Positions 12,551 to 19,169 of a DNA stretch of 19,169 nucleotides are shown here, piece after piece (position 1 is the stretch's first letter; every line of letters starts with the position of its first letter). The notes under the pieces are model-generated. The model was not told the DNA's origin. It did not search any database and saw only the letters and a program-made list of their open reading frames with translations. Source of the DNA: Candidatus Falkowbacteria bacterium UBA917. Lineage in GTDB: Bacteria > Patescibacteriota > Patescibacteriia > Patescibacteriales > Patescibacteriaceae. The translations under genes and the position numbers were made by a program. The stretch lies in assembly GCA_002293855.1 (NCBI GenBank), contig DBEB01000016.1, forward strand, positions 1-19,169, given 5' to 3'.

Positions 12551-13211
12551 ATAGATGATTAATTAATTGCCAATTTTTCTCATAGTCTTGCCGCAAGGGG
12601 CCAATAATACCCAAGATCCCGACATGGTCTTTTAATCGGTACTTACTAGTCACGCTAGCGGTAAAAGAACCAAACAAACAATCCTGACCAAGGCTAATCT
12701 TTGGACCTTCCACAAACTCATCAAAAGCCTCGTTAATGATATCGTCGAGTCGATCAATAATCACCGACATATCATAAACCAATTTACTCTGAGTAAACTC
12801 CGGCTGACTCAGTAGATTGCTAATGCCGGTATAATAGAGATTATGACGGTGAAAGGCGCAAAAGACAGCTAGCCCCGAAATATCCGCTAGATTTTTGGCG
12901 AGCGCCTTCAAGGACAATTCGTCCCAGATCTCCGGCACTACTAATTTACTAGCTAGCGCATTGCTAATCTTTTTTGGTGCTAGATTTTCTACAAACCACA
13001 GATAAGCTTGCTCGGTCGGGATACGACCAGACGAAGTATGTGGTTGCATGATATAGCCAGCAAGTTCCAGCTCGGCCATCTCATTACGCACCGTCGCCGA
13101 TGAAATATCTAATTTATACTTCTCCACCAAAAAACTCGAGCTCACTGGCGCAGCTGTTTCAATGTACTCCTCGACAATGATTTTTAGAATTAACTCTTGT
13201 CGTTCATTCAT
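12531..13211 (-). CDS. hrcA: Heat-inducible transcription repressor HrcA, compact form
   Basis: Represses class I heat-shock genes by binding CIRCE and is kept active by chaperones, so it senses the supply of folded proteins. The N-terminal winged helix-turn-helix is clear (RQELILKIIVEEYIETAAPVSS, then DISSATVRNEMAELELAGYIMQPHTSSGRIPTEQAY, to about residue 75), and the C terminus LKDHVGILGIIGPLRQDY matches the family's GxIGVIGPxRMDY ending. The product is 226 aa from ATG 13211, against about 340 usually, so the central part of the dimerisation and GAF-like region is contracted. ATG 13223 is annotated upstream but overlaps the -10 box; 13211 gives the family-like MNERQELIL start and a nearly leaderless message. 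Confidence 0.92.
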   Translation of the reverse strand: MNERQELILKIIVEEYIETAAPVSSSFLVEKYKLDISSATVRNEMAELELAGYIMQPHTSSGRIPTEQAYLWFVENLAPKKISNALASKLVVPEIWDELSLKALAKNLADISGLAVFCAFHRHNLYYTGISNLLSQPEFTQSKLVYDMSVIIDRLDDIINEAFDEFVEGPKISLGQDCLFGSFTASVTSKYRLKDHVGILGIIGPLRQDYEKNWQLINHLYEQISK

Positions 13212-13221
13212 AACAAAAGCC

Positions 13222-13251
13222 ATTCTAACACTTCTAGCACTCGAGTGTCAA
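13222..13251 (-). promoter_or_regulatory. Promoter of the hrcA-grpE-hsp20-dnaK-dnaJ operon
   Basis: On the minus strand TTGACA (13251-13246), an 18-base spacer, and TAGAAT (13227-13222). The -35 lies in the centre of the CIRCE element. Transcription would begin near 13215, about four bases before the chosen hrcA ATG. Confidence 0.8.
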
Positions 13252-13260
13252 GAGTGCTAA
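13234..13260. promoter_or_regulatory. CIRCE operator (HrcA binding site)
   Basis: CTAGCACTC (13234-13242), nine bases, then GAGTGCTAA (13252-13260). This is the CIRCE consensus TTAGCACTC-N9-GAGTGCTAA with one changed base and 8 of 9 arm pairs kept. It covers the -35 of the hrcA promoter, so bound HrcA would exclude RNA polymerase. The same strand encodes HrcA, giving direct feedback. Confidence 0.95.
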
Positions 13261-13306
13261 AATAACCTTAAAAATCTCTAATATTAGGAAATAAAAAGAG
13301 GTATCT

Positions 13307-13334
13307 AAGTACTAATAAAACTTTTACTAGACTT
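13307..13334 (-). terminator. Weak AT-rich hairpin after mrdA, possible terminator
   Basis: AAGTACTAATAAAA (13307-13320) pairs with TTTTACTAGACTT (13322-13334) with one bulge and one wobble pair. On the minus strand a T-rich run (CTCTTTTTATTT) follows only after about ten bases. It is the only candidate for ending the cell-shape operon before the hrcA promoter. Confidence 0.35.
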
Positions 13335-13337
13335 ATT

Positions 13338-15371
13338 TTAGTCCGAAACTTCAATCGTTCCAGAGCTGACTTTAGGTGCTTCGATCTTGGGAATAATAAC
13401 AGCATCTGACTTCTTACCTTCAAAATACCAACGCATAAAATCATAAGCAATCGGCACTGCTACTCGACTACCCTCCTCACCTTCTTCCACCAAAATCGTC
13501 AGCACAATCTCCGGCTTGTCATAAGGGGCAAAACCAGTAAACCAAGCATGCGGGGCTTTTTTACTCGACCACTGCGCTGTACCAGTCTTACCAGCCGCCT
13601 CCACTGGCAAACTATTGAGTCTGATCGAACTACCAGCTGTCACACCCTGTCGCATACCTTGTCGCACTACCTCCACATCAGCTGATTTAATCTTGCTTCC
13701 ACCGATCAAATTATTATCCGGTATTTCGATCTGCTTGCCCTCTGGGCTGATCATCGCTTTGAGTAAATGCGGACGATAGAACTGTCCACCATTAGCAAAA
13801 AAAGTTGTGTAATAAGCCACTTGCAAAGGTGTCACCAAGAGATCGCCCTGACCAATCGCTACGTGATAAGTATCGCCGATATACCACATTTCATTTTTCT
13901 TCTCCTCTTTCCATTCTTTTGACGGCAAAAATCCATTTTCTTCACCAGGCAAATCAATACCAGTTTGTTTACCCAAACCAAAGATTTTAAAATAATTCAT
14001 CATTCGCTCAATACCCAAACCCTGAAAATCTTGATAGCCACCACCTAGATAATAAAAATAAGTATTGACTGACTCGGCAATCGCCTTGCGAGCATCAGTT
14101 TGACCATGGCCACCCGCCTTCCAGTCCGGGAAAAACCATTGACCAATCCGAAGTCCTCCATTACTCAAAAAATTTGTTTGATCAGTTACGATACCACTAT
14201 CGAGACCAGCCGCTACCATCACCGGCTTAATCGTCGAGCCAGAAGGGAACTCACCGCTAATAGCTCGAGAATACAAAGGTTTATCCTCATCATTAATCAA
14301 AGCTTGGTACTCTTCACTACTAATCCCTTGTGCAAACACATTGTTATCATAGGCAGGCAAGGACACCAAGGCCAAAACCTCACCATTGTTAGGATCCATA
14401 GCGATGGCCGAGGCTCGCTTAAAGCCACCCTTAGCCAGATATTCCCTCATCGTTAATTCCAACCTAACTTGAGTTGGAATATCAATGGACAATAGTAAGC
14501 TTCGGCCGTTTTCCACACTCGACTCACTGACCGTCTTTTTTTCTTTGCCAAAAGCATCAACCTCAATCTGCTTGATACCGCTCACCCCTCGCAATTCATT
14601 TTCGTAAAATTTTTCTAAACCAGATTTACCCAAATAATCAATCATCGAATAATCAGTACCAGCCCCAGCGAGTTCCTCAGCATTAATCTTGCCAGTGTAG
14701 CCAAGTAGATGAGAAAAAGACCAACTCGGCAAATCATACTGTCTACGACTAGTACTACTGAGAAAAACCCCCGGCATCTTATCAGCTGACAGATAAATAG
14801 CTAAGGCCGCTTCATAAGGGACATTGTCAGTTATAAACAAGGGCTGAAAAGACTCATAAGAATTCTTATTAATCCCTTGTAATTGCTGAAGAAAGCTCGC
14901 AAGCGGCCAATCAGGCACTAGTTTAGTAATCTGCGCAAATAACTGTGCACGCTCAGCTTCATCAGTCGGCAAATCAGCCGGAATAGCATAGAGCAAAAAA
15001 TTAGCCACATTATGAACTAGCGGACGCTGATTACGATCATAGATCAAGCCTCTCTCAGCACTGATTTTCTTAATTCTAATACGATTACCCTCACTCAGAT
15101 TACGATAAAAATCTCCTCGTACTACTTGCAACCAGTAGACCTTAGTGAGTAATGCCAGTATCATCAAGATCGCCAAAGCGCAACTAATCCAGAGCGAAAA
15201 ATAATTAACATTGCGACCAAGTTTTTCAGTCGTAAAAGCATCAGTCATCACACCATCATTCAATTCCAAACTATATTTACGTTGCACCGATTTAAAACCA
15301 AAACGACCAGTTAATACTGACTCAAAAGGATCACCGTCGGCATTGTTTCTTCTTGCTCGCCACCAACTCAT
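13338..15371 (-). CDS. mrdA: Penicillin-binding protein 2 (peptidoglycan transpeptidase)
   Basis: Cross-links peptidoglycan during side-wall elongation, working with RodA and the MreBCD scaffold. The 677-aa product has a cytoplasmic N terminus of about 55 residues, a membrane span about 56-80, the PBP dimerisation segment (ERGLIYDRNQRPL near 106), and a transpeptidase domain with S379-x-x-K382 in PSGSTIKP, SVN at 434-436 and KTG at 595-597, the three active-site motifs. Class B PBP2 proteins are usually 600-650 aa; the extra length is in the N-terminal tail and a C-terminal Ile/Pro-rich extension after about 655. It starts one base after mreD ends. rodA, its usual partner, is not in the window. 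Confidence 0.95.
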   Translation of the reverse strand: MSWWRARRNNADGDPFESVLTGRFGFKSVQRKYSLELNDGVMTDAFTTEKLGRNVNYFSLWISCALAILMILALLTKVYWLQVVRGDFYRNLSEGNRIRIKKISAERGLIYDRNQRPLVHNVANFLLYAIPADLPTDEAERAQLFAQITKLVPDWPLASFLQQLQGINKNSYESFQPLFITDNVPYEAALAIYLSADKMPGVFLSSTSRRQYDLPSWSFSHLLGYTGKINAEELAGAGTDYSMIDYLGKSGLEKFYENELRGVSGIKQIEVDAFGKEKKTVSESSVENGRSLLLSIDIPTQVRLELTMREYLAKGGFKRASAIAMDPNNGEVLALVSLPAYDNNVFAQGISSEEYQALINDEDKPLYSRAISGEFPSGSTIKPVMVAAGLDSGIVTDQTNFLSNGGLRIGQWFFPDWKAGGHGQTDARKAIAESVNTYFYYLGGGYQDFQGLGIERMMNYFKIFGLGKQTGIDLPGEENGFLPSKEWKEEKKNEMWYIGDTYHVAIGQGDLLVTPLQVAYYTTFFANGGQFYRPHLLKAMISPEGKQIEIPDNNLIGGSKIKSADVEVVRQGMRQGVTAGSSIRLNSLPVEAAGKTGTAQWSSKKAPHAWFTGFAPYDKPEIVLTILVEEGEEGSRVAVPIAYDFMRWYFEGKKSDAVIIPKIEAPKVSSGTIEVSD

Positions 15372-15372
15372 A

Positions 15373-15885
15373 TTAGTACTTTTTTTTAATCAAAATCACT
15401 GATTGAAAGCTATTTGAGAGACCCAAGGTCATATAAAACAAAACTATACCGGTGCCAGTATTGACCGCCATTTTTTGTAACAATAGCCAAGCAAAAGCTT
15501 GATCAATCATGATCGGCGCCGGCAAAGACGCTACTAACAACCAATACAGCTCGTAAATCAAAGTCATCACTACAATTAGTAGCAGATAAGAATAAAGCGA
15601 CTTATTAGTAAAAAAGTTATCAACCGCCAAACTCACCAAGATTGTAATCAAAGTCAAAATCACGATCATCGCTCCAAAGCTCCAAAACGACCAAGCTTCA
15701 AAAATGAGACCCAAAACCAAAGCGCAAAACAAAGCACTTCTCCGACTAGCTACAAAGACGGAGAGCACCAAGATCACCAAAGCCAGATTAATCGTTGCTG
15801 ACATATTCAAAGCCGGCAAAAATGCAATCTGCACTGCCGCCACCAAACTCATCACTAGACTAATCACTACTACTCTCAGCCACAT
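15373..15885 (-). CDS. mreD: Rod shape-determining protein MreD
   Basis: Integral membrane partner of MreC in the cell-elongation complex. The 170-aa product is almost entirely hydrophobic with about five or six predicted spans (for example LRVVVISLVMSLVAAVQIAF at the N terminus, then INLALVILVLSVFVAS, LFCALVLGLIFEAW, MIVILTLITILVSLAV, LYSYLLLIVVMTLIYELYWLL and a last span near the C terminus). MreD is poorly conserved; identity rests on topology, size and position between mreC and mrdA, the standard order. It follows mreC by ten bases and precedes mrdA by one. Confidence 0.85.
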   Translation of the reverse strand: MWLRVVVISLVMSLVAAVQIAFLPALNMSATINLALVILVLSVFVASRRSALFCALVLGLIFEAWSFWSFGAMIVILTLITILVSLAVDNFFTNKSLYSYLLLIVVMTLIYELYWLLVASLPAPIMIDQAFAWLLLQKMAVNTGTGIVLFYMTLGLSNSFQSVILIKKKY

Positions 15886-15895
15886 GAGATTTTAA

Positions 15896-16735
15896 TTATT
15901 CAAAACTAAAACTTTGCTTGGGCATTAGCACAGCCACAAAACTCAAATCCTCTAGATTGGCCACTGGCTCGACCGCTAATTTCTGCCAGATACTATTCAC
16001 GCTGGCTTGATCAATACTTTTAATTTTACCCACTACCACATTACTAGGGATATCAGGTTCTAGACCAGAGCTTACTACCAGTTGTCCGACTTCAACTTTT
16101 TTAGATTGAGGCACAAAGTCTAGTCGCACCGACAAGCCTAGCTCACCTTGAGCAATACCCATCGTCTGAGCATCACTTTGAATCTTGACCGCCACCTGAC
16201 AATCATTGCTATTAAGTAAGCTGAGCTCAGCTAAATGATCCTTGACCTGACTAATCTTACCCAGAGCAACTCCAGCTTGATCAACGACGAGCAGACCCGT
16301 CTTTACACCATCACGAGCTCCGCGATTAATAATCAATTTATTGCGCTTAACAGCATCTCGACTAATCACATCCCGTGCTAGCACCTGAGCAACCAAATAA
16401 TCAAATTTATTTTCCTGTGTTAATTTAAAATAATCCTTCAAAACCCGATCGTCTTTTTTGACAGCTGTCAATTCGGCATTGATAGCTAGTAACTTAGCAA
16501 TTTCTTGATCCTTTTGACGAATGATCTCCGCCGCATCACGTTGGTCACTCGCATCCCGATAGTTCTGACTGACACTCGTTCCAAATCTTTGTAAACTCTG
16601 ATTAACCGGACTGAATACTCTGGCTAACAAATTATCCCACCAGCCGAGCAAACCCAAGCCATGGAGCAAAAACAAAGCCAAAATCACCGCCGCCACAGCT
16701 AGTCCAGCCGATTTTACAAAAGGTAATTTTTTCAT
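15896..16735 (-). CDS. mreC: Rod shape-determining protein MreC
   Basis: Bitopic protein linking MreB inside the cell to PBP2 outside. The 279-aa product has an N-terminal membrane span (about 8-30, AGLAVAAVILALFLLHGLGLL), a predicted coiled coil (about 65-95, DQRDAAEIIRQKDQEIAKLLAINAELTAVKKDD), and a periplasmic beta-domain with the family motif (R/N)RGARDGVKTGLLVVDQAGVALGKI and the LGLSVRLDFVPQ segment. Length and order match MreC. It starts four bases after mreB ends. Confidence 0.93.
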   Translation of the reverse strand: MKKLPFVKSAGLAVAAVILALFLLHGLGLLGWWDNLLARVFSPVNQSLQRFGTSVSQNYRDASDQRDAAEIIRQKDQEIAKLLAINAELTAVKKDDRVLKDYFKLTQENKFDYLVAQVLARDVISRDAVKRNKLIINRGARDGVKTGLLVVDQAGVALGKISQVKDHLAELSLLNSNDCQVAVKIQSDAQTMGIAQGELGLSVRLDFVPQSKKVEVGQLVVSSGLEPDIPSNVVVGKIKSIDQASVNSIWQKLAVEPVANLEDLSFVAVLMPKQSFSFE

Positions 16736-16738
16736 AGA

Positions 16739-17782
16739 TTACAAATCCCTTGAGCTTGGCGCCGAGACTTTGGCTAGTAGCTCATCATCAGCAAGCAATA
16801 TACCCGCTCCTCGCACCACGCAAGTCAATGGATCATCAGCCACCTTCACTGGCACTTTGGCCGCTTCGGAAATCAAACGATCTAAACCCTTTAGCATTGA
16901 GCCACCGCCCGTCAAAACTATGCCATACTCATAAATATCTGATACCAACTCTGGCGGGGTTGTCTCCAAAATAATTTTAATATTATCAACGATTTGATGA
17001 ATCGAATTACTCATCGCCTCTCTGATTTGATGATCACTGATTTTAATTTCTTTTGGTAAACCGCTAATCAAGTCTCGACCTCTCATAGTCATCTCTAAAC
17101 TTTCTTTCCAAACCGTCGCTGTACCAATCTGAATCTTAATTTGCTCAGCTACTTGTTCACCAATCAAAACACTATATTCTTCACGAATATACTGAATAAT
17201 GTCGTTATTAAGTGTAGTACCAGCGATGCGTAAATTCTTCCAATTCACACAACCCCCCAGAGAAATAACCGCAATATCCGTCGTACCACCACCAATATCA
17301 ACAATCATCGTCGCACTAGCTTCCGTCACCGGTAGTCGCACACCAATCGCCGCTGCCATCGGCTCCTCCACCAAGAAAACTTGACGGGCACCAGCTGACT
17401 TCACTACATCTTCAACAGCCTTCTTTTCCACTTCCGTAATATCAAGCGGTATACCAATAATCACTCGTGGACGAGGCGCCAAAGTAAAGCTTTCGTTATG
17501 AGCTTTATCAATAAAATACTTGAGCATCTTCTCAGTCACTTCAAAGTCCGACACTACACCATCAGTAAGCGGCTTAATCGCCTGAATATGAGCTGGTGTC
17601 TTACCCAGCATCTTTTTGGCTTCTTCACCGACAGCCAGTACCTCATCAGTTCGAGTATTAACCGCCACTACGCTAGGCTCATTAATAATAATCCCACGTT
17701 CAGGTGTACAAACCAAAGTATTGGCTGTACCAAGGTCAATCCCGAGGTCTTTACTAAATTTTCCCAAGAGACGATTAAACAT
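16739..17782 (-). CDS. mreB: Rod shape-determining protein MreB (actin homologue)
   Basis: Polymerises on the inner membrane and positions the elongation machinery. From ATG 17782 the product is 347 aa: MFNRLLGKFSKDLGIDLGTANTLV is the usual N terminus, with an amphipathic start that binds the membrane. The actin-fold signatures DLGTANTLV, PLTDGVVSDFEVTEKML, ATMIVDIGGGTTDIAVISLGG and YGIVLTGGGSMLKGLD are present. A TTG at 17806 would add MSLKVFKN but has no ribosome site; ATG is chosen. The gene lies 71 bases after proS with no good promoter in between, so it is probably expressed from the proS promoter. Confidence 0.97.
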   Translation of the reverse strand: MFNRLLGKFSKDLGIDLGTANTLVCTPERGIIINEPSVVAVNTRTDEVLAVGEEAKKMLGKTPAHIQAIKPLTDGVVSDFEVTEKMLKYFIDKAHNESFTLAPRPRVIIGIPLDITEVEKKAVEDVVKSAGARQVFLVEEPMAAAIGVRLPVTEASATMIVDIGGGTTDIAVISLGGCVNWKNLRIAGTTLNNDIIQYIREEYSVLIGEQVAEQIKIQIGTATVWKESLEMTMRGRDLISGLPKEIKISDHQIREAMSNSIHQIVDNIKIILETTPPELVSDIYEYGIVLTGGGSMLKGLDRLISEAAKVPVKVADDPLTCVVRGAGILLADDELLAKVSAPSSRDL

Positions 17783-17853
17783 GTTTTTAAACACTTTTAA
17801 ACTCAAGCCACTACCTTACAAGCAGATAAGACCTTTACTCAGCTTTGCTTAAG

Positions 17854-19083
17854 TTATTTTTTTAGGTAATCCACCACCTTTTTAAGATCTACAATAACTG
17901 ATTCAGTGCTATTACGTCTCTTAATCTCCGCTCCACCAGCGGCGAGCGACTTAGGACTAATTAAAATCCGATAAGGACAACCAATCAAATCAGCATCAGC
18001 CATCTTCTCACCCATACCCAGATCTAGATCATTGTATAAGACTTCTACGCCAGCCGTTTTTAAAGCTTCATAAAGCTTGTCCGCCTCTTTATCTTGATTG
18101 AGAGCAAGTAGATAGACTTGAAACGGCGCAATCGCCTCCGGCCAAATAATACCACGTTCATCATGAGCAAGCTCAACAATCGTACCCATCACACGACTTG
18201 GACCCATGCCATAACAACCCATAATCACTGGCCGTTCATTGCCCTCGGCATCACGATATTTAAAATTAAAAGGCGCGCTAAACTTAGTACCTAACTTAAA
18301 GATATTTCCCACTTCAATCGCCTTTTGAGCTTGCAAATCAGTACTGGCACAGTGTGGACAGCCTTTGCTCTCCTCGATAATCTCCTGATTGATAGCAATC
18401 TTACATTGCTGACAGATATGAATGGTATCTTCACCAGCTTCACTCAGAGTCTGAAACTCGTGCGAATACTTACTAAACGCTCCACCTGAGGCATAGGTCA
18501 GATAAGTCTGATCAATCAAACCTAGTCGCTCAAAAATTTTAAAATAAGCCTTTTGAACAATCTTGTAATACTCATTGAGCGACTCTTCATTTGGATGAAA
18601 AGAGTACATATCTTTCATTGAGAACTCTCGACCACGCATGAGCCCTGCCTTGGCCCGTTTCTCATTACGAAACTTGGTCTGGATCTGATAGACCGAGAGT
18701 GACAGATCTTTGTAAGACAGTACTTGTTTAGCCACTGTCGGAGTCACGATCTCCTCGTGAGTCGCACCAAGTGCATATTCTTTGTCATCACCGCCAGTTA
18801 GTTTAAATAGTGCGTCAAAATGAGCCCAACGATCAGTTGTTTCCCAAACTTCTTTGGGAGTAAGAGCAGGCATCAGTAACTCCTGACCGCCGATAGCATC
18901 CATCTCCTCACGAATAATCTTGCAAATTTTGTTGTGCACTCGCAAGCCTAGTGGCAAAAAGGTATAGACGCCAGCCGCTAGCTTATCAATAAAACCAGCC
19001 CGCATCAGAGTTTGAGCATTGTAACTTGATTCATCCTTAGGCGCTTCTTTGTAGGTTCTGGTAAATAATTTAGATTGTCGCAT
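17854..19083 (-). CDS. proS: Prolyl-tRNA synthetase, short form without editing domain
   Basis: Attaches proline to tRNA(Pro). The 409-aa class II enzyme carries motif 1 (LGLRVHNKICKIIREEMDAIGGQELLMPAL), motif 2 (FRNEKRAKAGLMRGREFSMKDMYSFH), motif 3 (GCYGMGPSRVMGTIVE) and a C-terminal anticodon-binding domain. E. coli ProRS is about 572 aa because it has a 180-residue INS editing domain between motifs 2 and 3; here that segment is only a 40-residue zinc-ribbon-like piece (CQQC and CPHC, about residues 224-246). The enzyme should therefore lack cis-editing of alanyl-tRNA(Pro). A good promoter (19102-19130) lies 12 bases upstream, giving a very short leader. The cell-shape genes follow on the same strand. 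Confidence 0.96.
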   Translation of the reverse strand: MRQSKLFTRTYKEAPKDESSYNAQTLMRAGFIDKLAAGVYTFLPLGLRVHNKICKIIREEMDAIGGQELLMPALTPKEVWETTDRWAHFDALFKLTGGDDKEYALGATHEEIVTPTVAKQVLSYKDLSLSVYQIQTKFRNEKRAKAGLMRGREFSMKDMYSFHPNEESLNEYYKIVQKAYFKIFERLGLIDQTYLTYASGGAFSKYSHEFQTLSEAGEDTIHICQQCKIAINQEIIEESKGCPHCASTDLQAQKAIEVGNIFKLGTKFSAPFNFKYRDAEGNERPVIMGCYGMGPSRVMGTIVELAHDERGIIWPEAIAPFQVYLLALNQDKEADKLYEALKTAGVEVLYNDLDLGMGEKMADADLIGCPYRILISPKSLAAGGAEIKRRNSTESVIVDLKKVVDYLKK

Positions 19084-19101
19084 ATTTAGTTTTATTAGGG
19101 C

Positions 19102-19130
19102 ATTTTAAAGCACTTTAGAGCCTTTGTCAA
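19102..19130 (-). promoter_or_regulatory. Promoter of the proS-mreBCD-mrdA operon
   Basis: On the minus strand TTGACA (19130-19125), a 17-base spacer, and TAAAAT (19107-19102). The spacer holds a small palindrome, TAAAG-CA-CTTTA. Transcription near 19095 would leave about a 12-base leader without a Shine-Dalgarno. Confidence 0.82.
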
Positions 19131-19169
19131 AGCGCAACACCTCATAAATTAAGCTTATTAAATAAAAGC

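Noticed and set aside
13209..13223. ATG at 13223 as the hrcA start
   Set aside because: It overlaps the TAGAAT box and adds residues not seen in the family; the ATG at 13211 is preferred.
1..19169. UGA recoded as glycine (as in Gracilibacteria and SR1)
   Set aside because: No long gene contains an in-frame TGA, and tmk ends at TGA exactly where dut begins, so the standard code fits.
1..19169. CRISPR arrays, insertion sequences, tRNA and rRNA genes
   Set aside because: No direct-repeat array, transposase, inverted-repeat-bounded element, tRNA cloverleaf or rRNA sequence was seen on reading both strands.

Overview
This 19.2 kb window looks like chromosomal housekeeping DNA from a small-genome bacterium, most likely a member of the Candidate Phyla Radiation (Patescibacteria). 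This is inferred from gene content and protein form, not from a marker tree. The evidence is a compact HrcA (226 aa against about 340 aa usually), a 409-aa prolyl-tRNA synthetase with no editing insertion, a 61-aa SecE, sparse Shine-Dalgarno sites with several starts only a few bases below a -10 box, and secE-nusG-rplK-rplA without rplJ-rplL behind it. All long ORFs read through with the standard code. Nearly every stop is TAA or TAG; the one TGA ends tmk.

Left end (1-540, minus strand): an AbrB-type antitoxin and a RelE/ParE-like toxin cut by the window edge, with a sigma70-type promoter and a palindromic candidate operator. Plus strand, 639-2805: promoter, a terminator-like leader hairpin, secE, nusG, rplK and rplA, ending in a strong terminator. 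Both intergenic regions around rplK hold hairpins that could be autoregulatory sites for ribosomal protein L1.

Plus strand, 2822-4595: a nucleotide-metabolism cluster of an unassigned P-loop kinase, thymidylate kinase and dUTPase. The dUTPase has no ATG, GTG or TTG start; it probably begins at an ATT overlapping the tmk stop. A bidirectional terminator separates it from a small two-helix membrane protein on the minus strand (4599-4826), which has the best Shine-Dalgarno in the window. Next on the plus strand are gatB and a D-2-hydroxyacid dehydrogenase, separated by a perfect 14-bp REP-like palindrome.

Minus strand, 7474-13260: a heat-shock operon in the order hrcA, grpE, hsp20, dnaK, dnaJ, followed past a terminator by miaA. 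A CIRCE element overlaps the -35 of the hrcA promoter, giving HrcA feedback control. Each of the three chaperone cistrons hsp20, dnaK and dnaJ is preceded by a distinctive hairpin, and the dnaJ leader can form two mutually exclusive ones.

Minus strand, 13338-19130: proS followed by the cell-shape genes mreB, mreC, mreD and mrdA (PBP2), closely packed behind one good promoter upstream of proS. This set implies a rod-type elongation machinery. No tRNA, rRNA, CRISPR array or insertion sequence was seen. I found no clearly new multi-gene system; the most unusual signals are the non-canonical dut start, the RNA structures in the ribosomal and chaperone operons, and the unassigned kinase and membrane protein.
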